The position numbers and the translations under genes are program-made. The notes under the pieces are model-generated. The model made no database searches. It saw only the letters and a list, made by a program, of their open reading frames with translations, and was not told the DNA's origin. A stretch of 32,754 nucleotides of DNA from Gammaproteobacteria bacterium (GTDB lineage: Bacteria; Pseudomonadota; Gammaproteobacteria; DSM-19610): positions 1 to 32,754 of the forward strand of contig JAUXGZ010000016.1 of assembly GCA_030621785.1 (NCBI GenBank), given 5' to 3'. Below are positions 8,344-15,550 of this stretch, one piece after another. The stretch's first letter is position 1; each line of letters starts with the position of its first letter.

Positions 8344-9319
8344 TGGCTGTACCCGCCGGGGTGTTTTGCTGCATGGCCATCGACATGACTGCCATGCGCA
8401 CGGCAATGCCATAGGTGACCTGCTGCAGGATGACCGAGCGTGGTCCGTCGGCAACCTGTGAGTCCATTTCCACGCCGCGGTTGATCGGGCCCGGGTGCAT
8501 GATGGTTACATCCGGTCTGGCCATGGAGAGTTTCTCTTCGGTGAGGCCGTAGAGCTGGTAGTACTCGCGTTCACTCGGTAACAGGGCACCTTGCATCCGC
8601 TCGCGTTGCAGGCGCAGCATGATGACTACGTCGATGTCGCGCAGGCCTTCGCGCAGGTCGTTGAATACCCGCACTCCGAGTGATTCGACGTGCGCCGGCA
8701 GCAGCGTGCGCGGAGCGATGACCCGTACCTCGCCGGTATTCAGCAGGTTGAGGGCATGGATTTGCGAGCGGGCTACCCGCGAGTGCAGGATGTCACCGAC
8801 GATAGCGACTCGCAGACGGCCAAAGTCGGCGCCCTTTTCGCGACGGATAGTGAACATGTCGAGCATGGCCTGGGTGGGATGTTCGTGGCGGCCATCGCCA
8901 GCGTTGATGACGCTAACGTGCGGCAATGCCTTGCAGGCAAAAAAATGCGCCGTGCCACTCTCGGCGTGGCGCACCACGAACATATCTACGTGCATGGCCT
9001 CGAGGTTCCGCAGGGTGTCCAGCAGCGTTTCGCCCTTGACGGCGGCGGAGGCGCTGATGTTGATGTTCAGTACGTCAGCAGACAGGCGTTTGGCCGCCAG
9101 TTCGAAAGTGGTGCGGGTGCGGGTGCTGGCTTCGAAGAACAGGTTCACAATAGTCTTGCCGCGTAGCAGTGGCACCTTCTTTACCGACTGTTCTGCTACT
9201 CCTGCAAAGGATTCGGCGGCATCCAGGATTTCGGTCAGCAGGCCGCGATTCAGGCCCTCTATGCAGAGAAAATGGCGCAGGTGGCCATCCGGGCGGATTT
9301 GCAGGTTGGCTGCACTCAT
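8336..9319 (-). CDS. pyrB: Aspartate carbamoyltransferase catalytic subunit
   Basis: PyrB condenses carbamoyl phosphate with aspartate, the committed step of pyrimidine synthesis. The 327-residue protein shows the carbamoyl-phosphate motif [13 protein letters not shown], the [10 protein letters not shown] segment, and the aspartate-domain motif [11 protein letters not shown]. The N-terminus is somewhat longer than that of E. coli PyrB, as in Pseudomonas-type enzymes that pair with PyrC' rather than with a PyrI regulatory chain; no pyrI is present. The start codon overlaps the pyrR stop (ATGA) and the 3' end overlaps pyrC' by 8 bases, indicating tight translational coupling. Confidence 0.96.
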   Translation of the reverse strand: MSAANLQIRPDGHLRHFLCIEGLNRGLLTEILDAAESFAGVAEQSVKKVPLLRGKTIVNLFFEASTRTRTTFELAAKRLSADVLNINISASAAVKGETLLDTLRNLEAMHVDMFVVRHAESGTAHFFACKALPHVSVINAGDGRHEHPTQAMLDMFTIRREKGADFGRLRVAIVGDILHSRVARSQIHALNLLNTGEVRVIAPRTLLPAHVESLGVRVFNDLREGLRDIDVVIMLRLQRERMQGALLPSEREYYQLYGLTEEKLSMARPDVTIMHPGPINRGVEMDSQVADGPRSVILQQVTYGIAVRMAVMSMAMQQNTPAGTASA

Positions 9320-9816
9320 GCCGTCGACCGTACCCCCAGGGAGAGCGGCTCGGGGCCATTCAGCTTCACGTGTTCGTCCGGCCCCAGGTCCATGTGCAGG
9401 CCGACTACCGCCGCCTCCACGGGCAGTTCGCGCCCGCTGCGTTCCACCAGGACCGCCAGCAGGATAGAGGCCGGTCGACCATAGTCGAACAGCTCGTTCA
9501 TGGCGGCGCGGATGGTTCGGCCGGTGTGCAACACATCATCTACCAGGATGATGTTGCGGTCATCCAGCGAGAACGGCAGTTCTGACGGTTTTACCTGTGG
9601 ATTGATGCCGATGCGGGTGAAATCATCGCGATAGAAGGAAATGTCCAGTGCGCCTGGCGGTGACTCCATGCCCAGCCGGCGGTGCAGTTCCTGTGCGACC
9701 CACACGCCACCGGTGTGAATACCGATCATGACACTACGGTCGTCCGTCCGGATCCGCTCTCGCAGTTCCGCGGCCATCTGGTCGATAAGGTGGTGGATGT
9801 CCTGTGCGTTGCTCAC
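9316..9816 (-). CDS. pyrR: Bifunctional PyrR: pyr regulator / uracil phosphoribosyltransferase
   Basis: The 166-residue protein belongs to the PyrR family. It has the PRPP-binding signature [18 protein letters not shown] and the family's DISFYRDDF segment. In Bacillus PyrR binds pyr mRNA and controls attenuation, and it also has uracil phosphoribosyltransferase activity; in Gammaproteobacteria the regulatory role is less certain. Here it sits inside the operon between ruvX and pyrB, with 4-base overlaps at both ends (GTGA with ruvX, ATGA with pyrB). It starts with GTG. With no gap before pyrB, there is no room for a classical attenuator between pyrR and pyrB. Confidence 0.94.
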   Translation of the reverse strand: MSNAQDIHHLIDQMAAELRERIRTDDRSVMIGIHTGGVWVAQELHRRLGMESPPGALDISFYRDDFTRIGINPQVKPSELPFSLDDRNIILVDDVLHTGRTIRAAMNELFDYGRPASILLAVLVERSGRELPVEAAVVGLHMDLGPDEHVKLNGPEPLSLGVRSTA

Positions 9817-10226
9817 GTTGGTATTCGGTTCTGTTGTAGCCAGTCCTGCAGGATGACCCGGGCTGCCTGTGCGTCAATGTCTCCGGGTTTTTCACCCCGT
9901 TTCCGTTCCCGGTGCTCGACCACCCAGGAACTCAGGCGTTCATCAGCCCCGTGTACCGGCAGACGGTAGCGGCCTTCGAGCTGGCGGCAGAAGCGGTGTG
10001 CTGTCCGCGTCATTTCCTGTTCGCTTCCATCCATATGATACGGGATTCCGACCACCAGTGCGTCCGGTTTCCATTCCTGTATCAGTTTAGCGATTGATTC
10101 CCAGTCGGGCTTGCCCTGGAGTGCTGTAATCGTGGTCAGTGCGTTGGCTGAACAGGTGAGCTGCTGGCCAACGGCTACGCCTATGCGTTTTATACCATAA
10201 TCGAATCCCAGCAGGGTGTGGACCAT
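9813..10226 (-). CDS. ruvX: RuvX/YqgF, putative pre-16S rRNA nuclease
   Basis: The 137-residue protein has the RNase H-like fold motifs of the YqgF family: GFDYGIKRIGVAVG at the N-terminus, DALVVGIPYHMDGSEQ in the middle, and the ADERLSSW and DIDAQAARVIL segments carrying the conserved acidic residues. The family is implicated in processing the 5' end of 16S rRNA and was earlier proposed as a Holliday junction resolvase. Its ATG overlaps the algH stop by one base (TGATG), and its stop overlaps the pyrR start. The algH-ruvX-pyrR order is conserved in Pseudomonas. Confidence 0.95.
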   Translation of the reverse strand: MVHTLLGFDYGIKRIGVAVGQQLTCSANALTTITALQGKPDWESIAKLIQEWKPDALVVGIPYHMDGSEQEMTRTAHRFCRQLEGRYRLPVHGADERLSSWVVEHRERKRGEKPGDIDAQAARVILQDWLQQNRIPT

Positions 10227-10789
10227 CAGGCGTGGCCGGCCTCTCCCGACAACAGGTCCAGGTCGATTCCCAGCGAGCTGGCGGCGGCCTTCCAGCGCGC
10301 CGCGTCAGGTGTGTTGAACAGGATCTCGGGGTCTGCCGGGCAACTCAACCAGGTGTTGTCTGCCATTTCCTGTTCCAGCTGGCCAGCTCCCCAGCCGGCG
10401 TAACCCAGGGCAATCAGGCTGTTCTCGGGTCCGGCATCCGTGGCGATTGCTTTCAGTATGTCGACAGACGAGGTGACGCCGATGCGGTCGGTTACTTTCA
10501 GGGTTGCTTCCCACTCACCCAGCGGGGTATGCAGCACGAAACCGCGATCCTGCTGGACCGGTCCGCCGAGGTGCACGGGGATCCGGCGGGTTTCCGGATC
10601 TGATTCCTGCACTTTTATGTGTTCCAGTATTTCACCCAGCTGCATGTCCAGGGGACGGTTGATGACCAGCCCCAGAGCACCGTCTACATTGTGTTCACAG
10701 ATATAGGTGACCGAATGGAAGAAGTTGGGGTCTTCCAGCGTCGGCATGGCGATTAGAAACTGGTTGGATAGATAGTCGCTTTTAGCCAT
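10226..10789 (-). CDS. algH: UPF0301 protein YqgE/AlgH
   Basis: The 187-residue protein matches the YqgE/AlgH family, with the N-terminal segment YLSNQFLIAMPTLEDPNF, the GALGLVINRP motif, the LGGPVQQDRGFVLH segment and the GYAGWGAGQLEQE motif. Its molecular function is not established; AlgH has been linked to alginate regulation in Pseudomonas. The start at 10789 (MAKSDYLS) is preferred over an in-frame ATG at 10852 because it gives the family's usual N-terminus, although the ribosome binding site is weak at both. The 98 bp upstream, before the tonB stop, contains no other gene. Confidence 0.93.
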   Translation of the reverse strand: MAKSDYLSNQFLIAMPTLEDPNFFHSVTYICEHNVDGALGLVINRPLDMQLGEILEHIKVQESDPETRRIPVHLGGPVQQDRGFVLHTPLGEWEATLKVTDRIGVTSSVDILKAIATDAGPENSLIALGYAGWGAGQLEQEMADNTWLSCPADPEILFNTPDAARWKAAASSLGIDLDLLSGEAGHA

Positions 10790-10887
10790 GGATCCGTCAT
10801 TACCACTATTCCCGAACAGGCTCCCAGTATCCAGCAGGCCGGTTCCCGGCACAAGTATCCAGCACTTCCCGGGGCCTGAAGTGTGAG

Positions 10888-11742
10888 TCAGTGACCTTTC
10901 AGCTGGTTGCTGTTGAATACCCAGGTGCGCGTGATGTACAGCACGTCGGTGTCCTTGCGAATATTTTCCGGGAATTCGGGAAAAGGTGCCGCCAGCCGCA
11001 CGATGCGGATGGCGGCATCGTCCAGTAATTTGTGCCCGGAGGGTCTGAGCACCTTGATTTCGCGTACCGTACCATCGGCGTAGAGCGCGACCTCCACGAT
11101 GAGGCTGCCGGAGAGGTTCTGACGCCTGGCGGCATCCGGATAGTTCAGGTCACCAACACGTTCCACCTTGGTAACCCAGTCGCGCATGTAGTTGGCATAC
11201 TTGAATTCCCGGGTGCGCGCGGAGATATACTTGCTTTTCGGGGTCTTGGAATATGCTTTCAGCGACTGGTTGATCTGTTGATTGAGCGCCAGCATTTCCA
11301 TGCTGTGACTGATTAATTCGTTCGCGTTGAATTTTTTTTCCTGTGGTGGCGTAGTCACTTTTTCCGGTTTTTCGGTTTTCTGACGACTGGTATCACGTGT
11401 GAGCACGGGGGCTGGTTCCGGCTTCGATTCAGTGACGGGGACCGGTGGTGGCGCCTGTTTGACCATTTGTTCGGTCGGGCGCACCTTTTCCGGTGTGTTT
11501 CCTCCTCCATCCTGGCTGGATTCGGCCTGGTAGTCGTACTCTTCCGGCGGAGGTGTTTTTTTCTTGTTGACGATGGTGATGTCCAGCGTCTCGGTGGAGC
11601 GGTCCGGCGGTTCCTGGCGGAAAGAATCGAAGCTCACGCCGAGGATAATCAACGCGTGGATGGCGATCGCAATGAACAGCATCAATACCAGGCGGTCGGC
11701 TGATGATTGCTCTAACGGTAGTGTGGATGGAGTCGTGGTCAC
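10888..11742 (-). CDS. tonB: TonB-family energy transducer (TonB3-like)
   Basis: The 284-residue protein has a TonB architecture. A single N-terminal membrane anchor (LMLFIAIAIHALIILGVSF) is followed by a Pro/Lys/Glu-rich periplasmic spacer with PPPEEY and PPPVPVTES, a helical segment, and a C-terminal TonB domain with YPDAARRQNLSGSLIVEV and the LRPSGHKLLDDAAIRIV region. TonB proteins couple the inner-membrane proton gradient to outer-membrane transporters. At the same locus in Pseudomonas, between algH and gshB, tonB3 is needed for normal pilus assembly and twitching, so that role is plausible here but inferred from position. No exbB or exbD is nearby. It starts with GTG, 57 bp after apbE. 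Confidence 0.9.
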   Translation of the reverse strand: MTTTPSTLPLEQSSADRLVLMLFIAIAIHALIILGVSFDSFRQEPPDRSTETLDITIVNKKKTPPPEEYDYQAESSQDGGGNTPEKVRPTEQMVKQAPPPVPVTESKPEPAPVLTRDTSRQKTEKPEKVTTPPQEKKFNANELISHSMEMLALNQQINQSLKAYSKTPKSKYISARTREFKYANYMRDWVTKVERVGDLNYPDAARRQNLSGSLIVEVALYADGTVREIKVLRPSGHKLLDDAAIRIVRLAAPFPEFPENIRKDTDVLYITRTWVFNSNQLKGH

Positions 11743-11799
11743 GATATCCAGATTAGTGTTGGCAGGCCCTAGTATATCCCTTTCCTGCGTAGCCAGTAG

Positions 11800-12873
11800 T
11801 CAGTGGAGTTGTCCGCCCGGACTGACTGGACTGACAATCGTCAATTGCCGGGGTTCCCGTTCGAAGTGGATGCGCTGCTCCAGCTCCGGGGTGATCCAGG
11901 CGTTGCCCTGCTCGTCGATCAGCAGGACATCCCTTATGTGCATGGCTGCCGCGATGCCGGGCCACTGCCCGGGGCCGGCGACGAACAGCGCGGTCGCGGC
12001 GGCATCTGCCAGCGCCGGATCTTCGGCCAGTACCGTGACTGATGCCGATCCGCTGGCGGGATAGCCGGTGCGTGGATCGAGGATGTGGTGATAGCGCCGG
12101 CCCTGGTAATCGAAGTAGCGTTCATAGTTCCCGGAGGTGAAGGCGCAGATGCTGCCTTGCAGTTCGATGCTGGCAAGTATTCCCGGCCCAAGGGGGTTGC
12201 GGATGCCGATCCGCCAGGGGCGGCTGCCGTGTTTGCCACGCACACAGAGGTCACCGCCGGCATTCACTACCAGGTTGTGTATGCCGCGCTGTTCCAGTAG
12301 ATCGACGGCCTTGCCAACTGAATATCCCTTGGCGAAGCCGCCGAGATCGAGGTCTACGGCCGGGTTGCGGCTGGAAACCATTTGCCCGTCGATGTCCAGC
12401 TGCAGGCTGGAAGGGGCGGAATCGAGCCACTCCTGTATGCTGGCGGCCGATGGTGGCGGGCCTTGCGGGCCGTCGTCCTGCTGAAACCCCCACAGGTCCA
12501 GCAGTCCGCCAATTGCCGGGTTGAACAGTCCATCGCTGCCGGCCTCAAATTTCTGCCCCAGCCGGATCAGCGTCACGATCGAAAGGTCGGTCGCCAGGGA
12601 CCGGTTTGCCGAGATCGCGTTGTTCAGGTCGGTCAGCTGTCCCTGTTGCCAGGCGTGCCAGTCGTGGTGCTGGCGCTGGTACATTTCGTCGACGGCTTGC
12701 ACGGCCGCACGCGCACGGGTTTCATCCACGTCGTACAAACTGATGTCGATCAGGGTGCCGAAGGCAAACAACTGTTGCTGCCAGACGCCGCGTTCGGGCG
12801 CCGTGCAGGCGGCCAGCGCCGGAAATACTACTGACAGCAGGAGCCGCCGGGCGGTTTTTCGAAAATCAGGCAC
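11800..12873 (-). CDS. apbE: FAD:protein FMN transferase lipoprotein (ApbE)
   Basis: ApbE transfers FMN from FAD onto threonine residues of target proteins such as Nqr or Rnf subunits, in the periplasm. The 357-residue protein begins with a lipoprotein signal, RRLLLSVVFPALAAC, with Cys22-23 as the likely lipidated residue. Family motifs are visible: DLGGFAKGYSVG, VVNAGGDL, HHILDPRTGYPA, and the C-terminal ADAAATALFVAG. The start is GTG, 7 bp after the gshB stop, so it is co-transcribed with gshB. In Pseudomonas tonB3 follows gshB directly, so apbE looks inserted here. No flavinylation target gene is in the window. Confidence 0.93.
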   Translation of the reverse strand: MPDFRKTARRLLLSVVFPALAACTAPERGVWQQQLFAFGTLIDISLYDVDETRARAAVQAVDEMYQRQHHDWHAWQQGQLTDLNNAISANRSLATDLSIVTLIRLGQKFEAGSDGLFNPAIGGLLDLWGFQQDDGPQGPPPSAASIQEWLDSAPSSLQLDIDGQMVSSRNPAVDLDLGGFAKGYSVGKAVDLLEQRGIHNLVVNAGGDLCVRGKHGSRPWRIGIRNPLGPGILASIELQGSICAFTSGNYERYFDYQGRRYHHILDPRTGYPASGSASVTVLAEDPALADAAATALFVAGPGQWPGIAAAMHIRDVLLIDEQGNAWITPELEQRIHFEREPRQLTIVSPVSPGGQLH

Positions 12874-12880
12874 CGGGCTG

Positions 12881-13831
12881 TCAGGGCTGCAACCGTTTTT
12901 CGATGCTGTCCATCAGCTGGCCGGCGATATCCAGGCCATAGATGCTGTCCAGCTCACGGATGCAGGTCGGGCTGGTGACGTTTATCTCGGTGAGGTAGTC
13001 ACCGATCACGTCAATGCCGACAAACAGCAGGCCACGCCGGCGCAGTTCCGGGCCAACCTGCGCGCAAATCCAGCGGTCACGTTCGCTGAGCCCCACTCCC
13101 TCTCCACGCGCTCCGGCCGCCAGGTTGCCGCGGGTTTCACCCTGCGCGGGAATGCGTGCCAGCGCCCAGGGTACCGGTTGGCCGTCGATCAGCAGGATGC
13201 GTTTGTCGCCACTGCTTATTTCCGGGATATAACGCTGTGCCATGGCGCTGCGTTGCCCATGTGCCAGCAGGGTTTCCAGTATGACACTGGTATTGGGGTC
13301 CCGCGGGGACACCCGGAATACCAGCGCGCCACCCATTGCATCCAGCGGTTTGACGATTACATCACCATGTTCCTCAATGAACTCGCGCATTTGCGGCAGG
13401 CTGCGGCTGACCAGGATCGGCGGGCAACACTGCGGGAACCAGGTGGCGAACAATTTTTCATTGCAGTCGCGCAGCGATGCCGGGTGATTCACTACCAGCA
13501 GACCCTCCTGCTCGGCGCGCTCCAGGTGATAGGTGGTATACAGGAACTCCATGTCCAGAGGCGGGTCCTTGCGCATCAGCACCACATCCAGCTCCGCCAG
13601 TGGTAACTGTTCTTCGCCGGATAATTCGTACCAGGCATCGGGCTGGTCCCGCACCCTCAGCCGGCGGACACGTGCATAACTGCGTCCGTCGCGCTGGTAC
13701 AGGTCGGGTTGCTCCATGTAGAGAAGCTCCCAGCCGCGCGACTGCGCCGCCAGCAGCATGGCAACACTGCTGTCCTTGTAAACCTTGATGGATCCGATCG
13801 GGTCCATGACGATGCCAAGACGTGTGCTCAT
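12881..13831 (-). CDS. gshB: Glutathione synthetase
   Basis: GshB joins gamma-glutamylcysteine and glycine with ATP to make glutathione in the cytoplasm. The 316-residue protein has the N-terminal GIVMDPIGSIKVYKDSS segment typical of the bacterial enzyme, the substrate-region motif MRKDPPLDMEFLYTTY, the ATP-grasp segments VIVKPLDAMGGALVFR and QRYIPEISSGDKRILLIDG, and the metal-binding segment LTEINVTSPT. It heads the minus-strand cluster and is divergent from pilG across 176 bp. The ribosome binding site is weak. Confidence 0.96.
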   Translation of the reverse strand: MSTRLGIVMDPIGSIKVYKDSSVAMLLAAQSRGWELLYMEQPDLYQRDGRSYARVRRLRVRDQPDAWYELSGEEQLPLAELDVVLMRKDPPLDMEFLYTTYHLERAEQEGLLVVNHPASLRDCNEKLFATWFPQCCPPILVSRSLPQMREFIEEHGDVIVKPLDAMGGALVFRVSPRDPNTSVILETLLAHGQRSAMAQRYIPEISSGDKRILLIDGQPVPWALARIPAQGETRGNLAAGARGEGVGLSERDRWICAQVGPELRRRGLLFVGIDVIGDYLTEINVTSPTCIRELDSIYGLDIAGQLMDSIEKRLQP

Positions 13832-13893
13832 AGGAATATACAGACCAGGTCTAACCGTAAAGTTTGCCGGCCATCGGACGATAGATGGCAGTA

Positions 13894-13921
13894 GCCGACA
13901 TTGTATAACAAAAATGTCGGC
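13894..13921. promoter_or_regulatory. Perfect 9-bp inverted repeat in the gshB/pilG divergent region
   Basis: GCCGACATT at 13894-13902 is repeated as its exact inverse at 13913-13921, with a 10-nt A/T-rich centre containing TATAAC. It lies 62 bp upstream of gshB and 86 bp upstream of pilG. The symmetry and half-site length fit a dimeric repressor operator; it could also be an RNA hairpin in one of the leaders. There is no T-run after it typical of a terminator. The remaining sequence between the two genes holds no gene I can see. Confidence 0.4.
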
Positions 13922-14007
13922 AAAACGGGCGCTTGGAGTTGGCAGTCGAGCACGGTAGCAAGGCCGGAAGTGATTGCCCGGAGCGGTAACAGGGAAAAAA
14001 GTCAGGT

Positions 14008-14490
14008 ATGAGCCCTATGCAAACCATTGTAGATCCGTCGGAAACAGAAACAGCAGAGATCAGCGAGCTGGAAGATGCTGTACCGGATAACCTGTCCGGA
14101 CTGAAAGTCATGGTTATTGACGATTCGAAAACCATTCGTCGTACGGCGGAAACCCTGTTGAAAAAAGAAGGTTGCGAGGTGGTGACTGCCACCGATGGTT
14201 TCGAGGCGTTGGCAAAGATTGCTGACGAAAAGCCGAGCATCATATTTGTGGACATCATGATGCCCAGGCTGGATGGTTATCAGACCTGCGCACTGATCAA
14301 GAACAACCAGGTGTTCAAGCAGACTCCGGTTGTCATGTTGTCCAGCAAGGACGGTCTTTTCGATCGCGCCCGTGGCCGCATTGTCGGTTCCGACCAGTAC
14401 CTTACCAAGCCGTTTACCCGGGAAGAATTGCTGGGCGCTATACGTGATCACGTCCGCTTGGCGGACCCGTGTGAACAGGTGACGGAGTAG
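14008..14490 (+). CDS. pilG: Twitching motility response regulator PilG
   Basis: PilG is a stand-alone receiver protein of the Pil-Chp system; when phosphorylated by ChpA it promotes pilus extension and cAMP synthesis in Pseudomonas. The 160-residue protein is nearly all receiver domain, with VMVIDDSKTIRRTAE, the phospho-acceptor Asp in FVDIMMPRLDGYQT, the Ser in VVMLSSKDG, and the Lys in LTKPFTREELLGAI. The similarity to Pseudomonas PilG in these blocks is very high. The first 30 or so residues are acidic and outside the domain; a second ATG three codons in is an alternative start. It is the first gene of the operon running to 24923. Confidence 0.95.
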   Translation: MSPMQTIVDPSETETAEISELEDAVPDNLSGLKVMVIDDSKTIRRTAETLLKKEGCEVVTATDGFEALAKIADEKPSIIFVDIMMPRLDGYQTCALIKNNQVFKQTPVVMLSSKDGLFDRARGRIVGSDQYLTKPFTREELLGAIRDHVRLADPCEQVTE

Positions 14491-14553
14491 TTCGCTGGCA
14501 CAATGCAGGATGCTCCCTCGCCGGGAGTAGCAATCCATAAAGGGGATGGAGCA

Positions 14554-14922
14554 ATGACACAGATTCTTATCGTAGACGACTCACCAACCGAGATCCACGT
14601 ACTGAGAAAGATGCTGGAGAAAAACGGGTTCGAGGTCCTGGAGGCAGGAAGTGGTGCCGAGGGGATAGAAAAATCAAGGCAGATCCGGCCCGATCTTGTC
14701 CTGATGGATGTTGTGATGCCGGGACTGAACGGCTTTCAGGCAACCCGGCAGTTGACCCGGGATCCCGATACTGCAGAGATTCCGGTCATTATCGTAACAA
14801 CCAAGAATCAGGAAACCGACCGTGTCTGGGGGATGCGTCAGGGAGCAAAGGATTTTCTGACCAAGCCGGTTTCCGAAAAAATCCTACTGGAAAAAATCGA
14901 ACAGATTCTGGCAACAGCCTGA
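14554..14922 (+). CDS. pilH: Twitching motility response regulator PilH
   Basis: PilH is the second CheY-like receiver of the system and in Pseudomonas acts largely to limit signalling through the kinase. The 122-residue protein is a single receiver domain: ILIVDDSPTEIHVLRKML, the phospho-acceptor Asp in LVLMDVVMPGLNGFQA, the Thr in VIIVTTKNQETD, and the Lys in DFLTKPVSEK. The start at 14554 is chosen because GGGGATGGAG lies directly upstream and it gives the standard N-terminus; an in-frame ATG at 14503 would add 17 residues foreign to the family. It lies 63 bp after pilG. Confidence 0.95.
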   Translation: MTQILIVDDSPTEIHVLRKMLEKNGFEVLEAGSGAEGIEKSRQIRPDLVLMDVVMPGLNGFQATRQLTRDPDTAEIPVIIVTTKNQETDRVWGMRQGAKDFLTKPVSEKILLEKIEQILATA

Positions 14923-14933
14923 GGGACGGGGAA

Positions 14934-15479
14934 ATGTCTGAATTCATACAGCGTACACCACAGCAGTGGCTGATGCACCTTGAGCATTTGTGCCTGCAGC
15001 ATGCACGGGGTCTGCCTCAGCAGCAGAAGACGGACGAGGAATGGCTGGGCATCGGTTTTCGTCTCGGCGATCTGCAGCTGGTTGTACCGCTCGATGAAGT
15101 GGAGGAAATCCTTGTGCCACCTGCGTTGTCGCGGGTTCCGCGTACAAAATCATGGGTGTGTGGTATCGCAAACGTACGCGGCAACCTGATGCCTATCATG
15201 GATCTGCAGGGCTATCTGTACGACCGGCTGCCATCGCTGAACAGACGTAGTCGCATACTGGTGGTCAATCACAGCGACGTGTACACCGGTCTGGTTGTTG
15301 ACGCGGTGCTGGGTCTGAAGCATTTCCGGATCGATGAACGGGTTGACGATTTGCCCGGCACTGAGTCGCGCACACGGGAATACATGACGCACAGTTTCAG
15401 AAGCGGAGACACCCTGTGGGGTGTTTTCAGTATGCATAGTCTGGCAGAAACACCGCAGTTCCTGCAGGCAGCGATTTAG
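14934..15479 (+). CDS. pilI: CheW-like adaptor PilI
   Basis: PilI couples the receptor PilJ to the kinase ChpA at the inner membrane. The 181-residue protein is a CheW domain preceded by about 35 residues. Visible features are FRLGDLQLVVPLDEVEEIL, the RVPRTKSWVCGIANVRGNLMP region (the conserved Asn-x-Arg-Gly turn), and VVNHSDVYTGLVVDAVLG in the C-terminal half. GAGGGACGGGGAA precedes the ATG, 11 bp after pilH. Its place between pilH and pilJ supports the assignment. Confidence 0.94.
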   Translation: MSEFIQRTPQQWLMHLEHLCLQHARGLPQQQKTDEEWLGIGFRLGDLQLVVPLDEVEEILVPPALSRVPRTKSWVCGIANVRGNLMPIMDLQGYLYDRLPSLNRRSRILVVNHSDVYTGLVVDAVLGLKHFRIDERVDDLPGTESRTREYMTHSFRSGDTLWGVFSMHSLAETPQFLQAAI

Positions 15480-15550
15480 GTAACAACGATGAACATCAGA
15501 ATGAATATTTATTCCCGGGAAGAATGGCTTACTAGGTCAGGAGACAAAGC

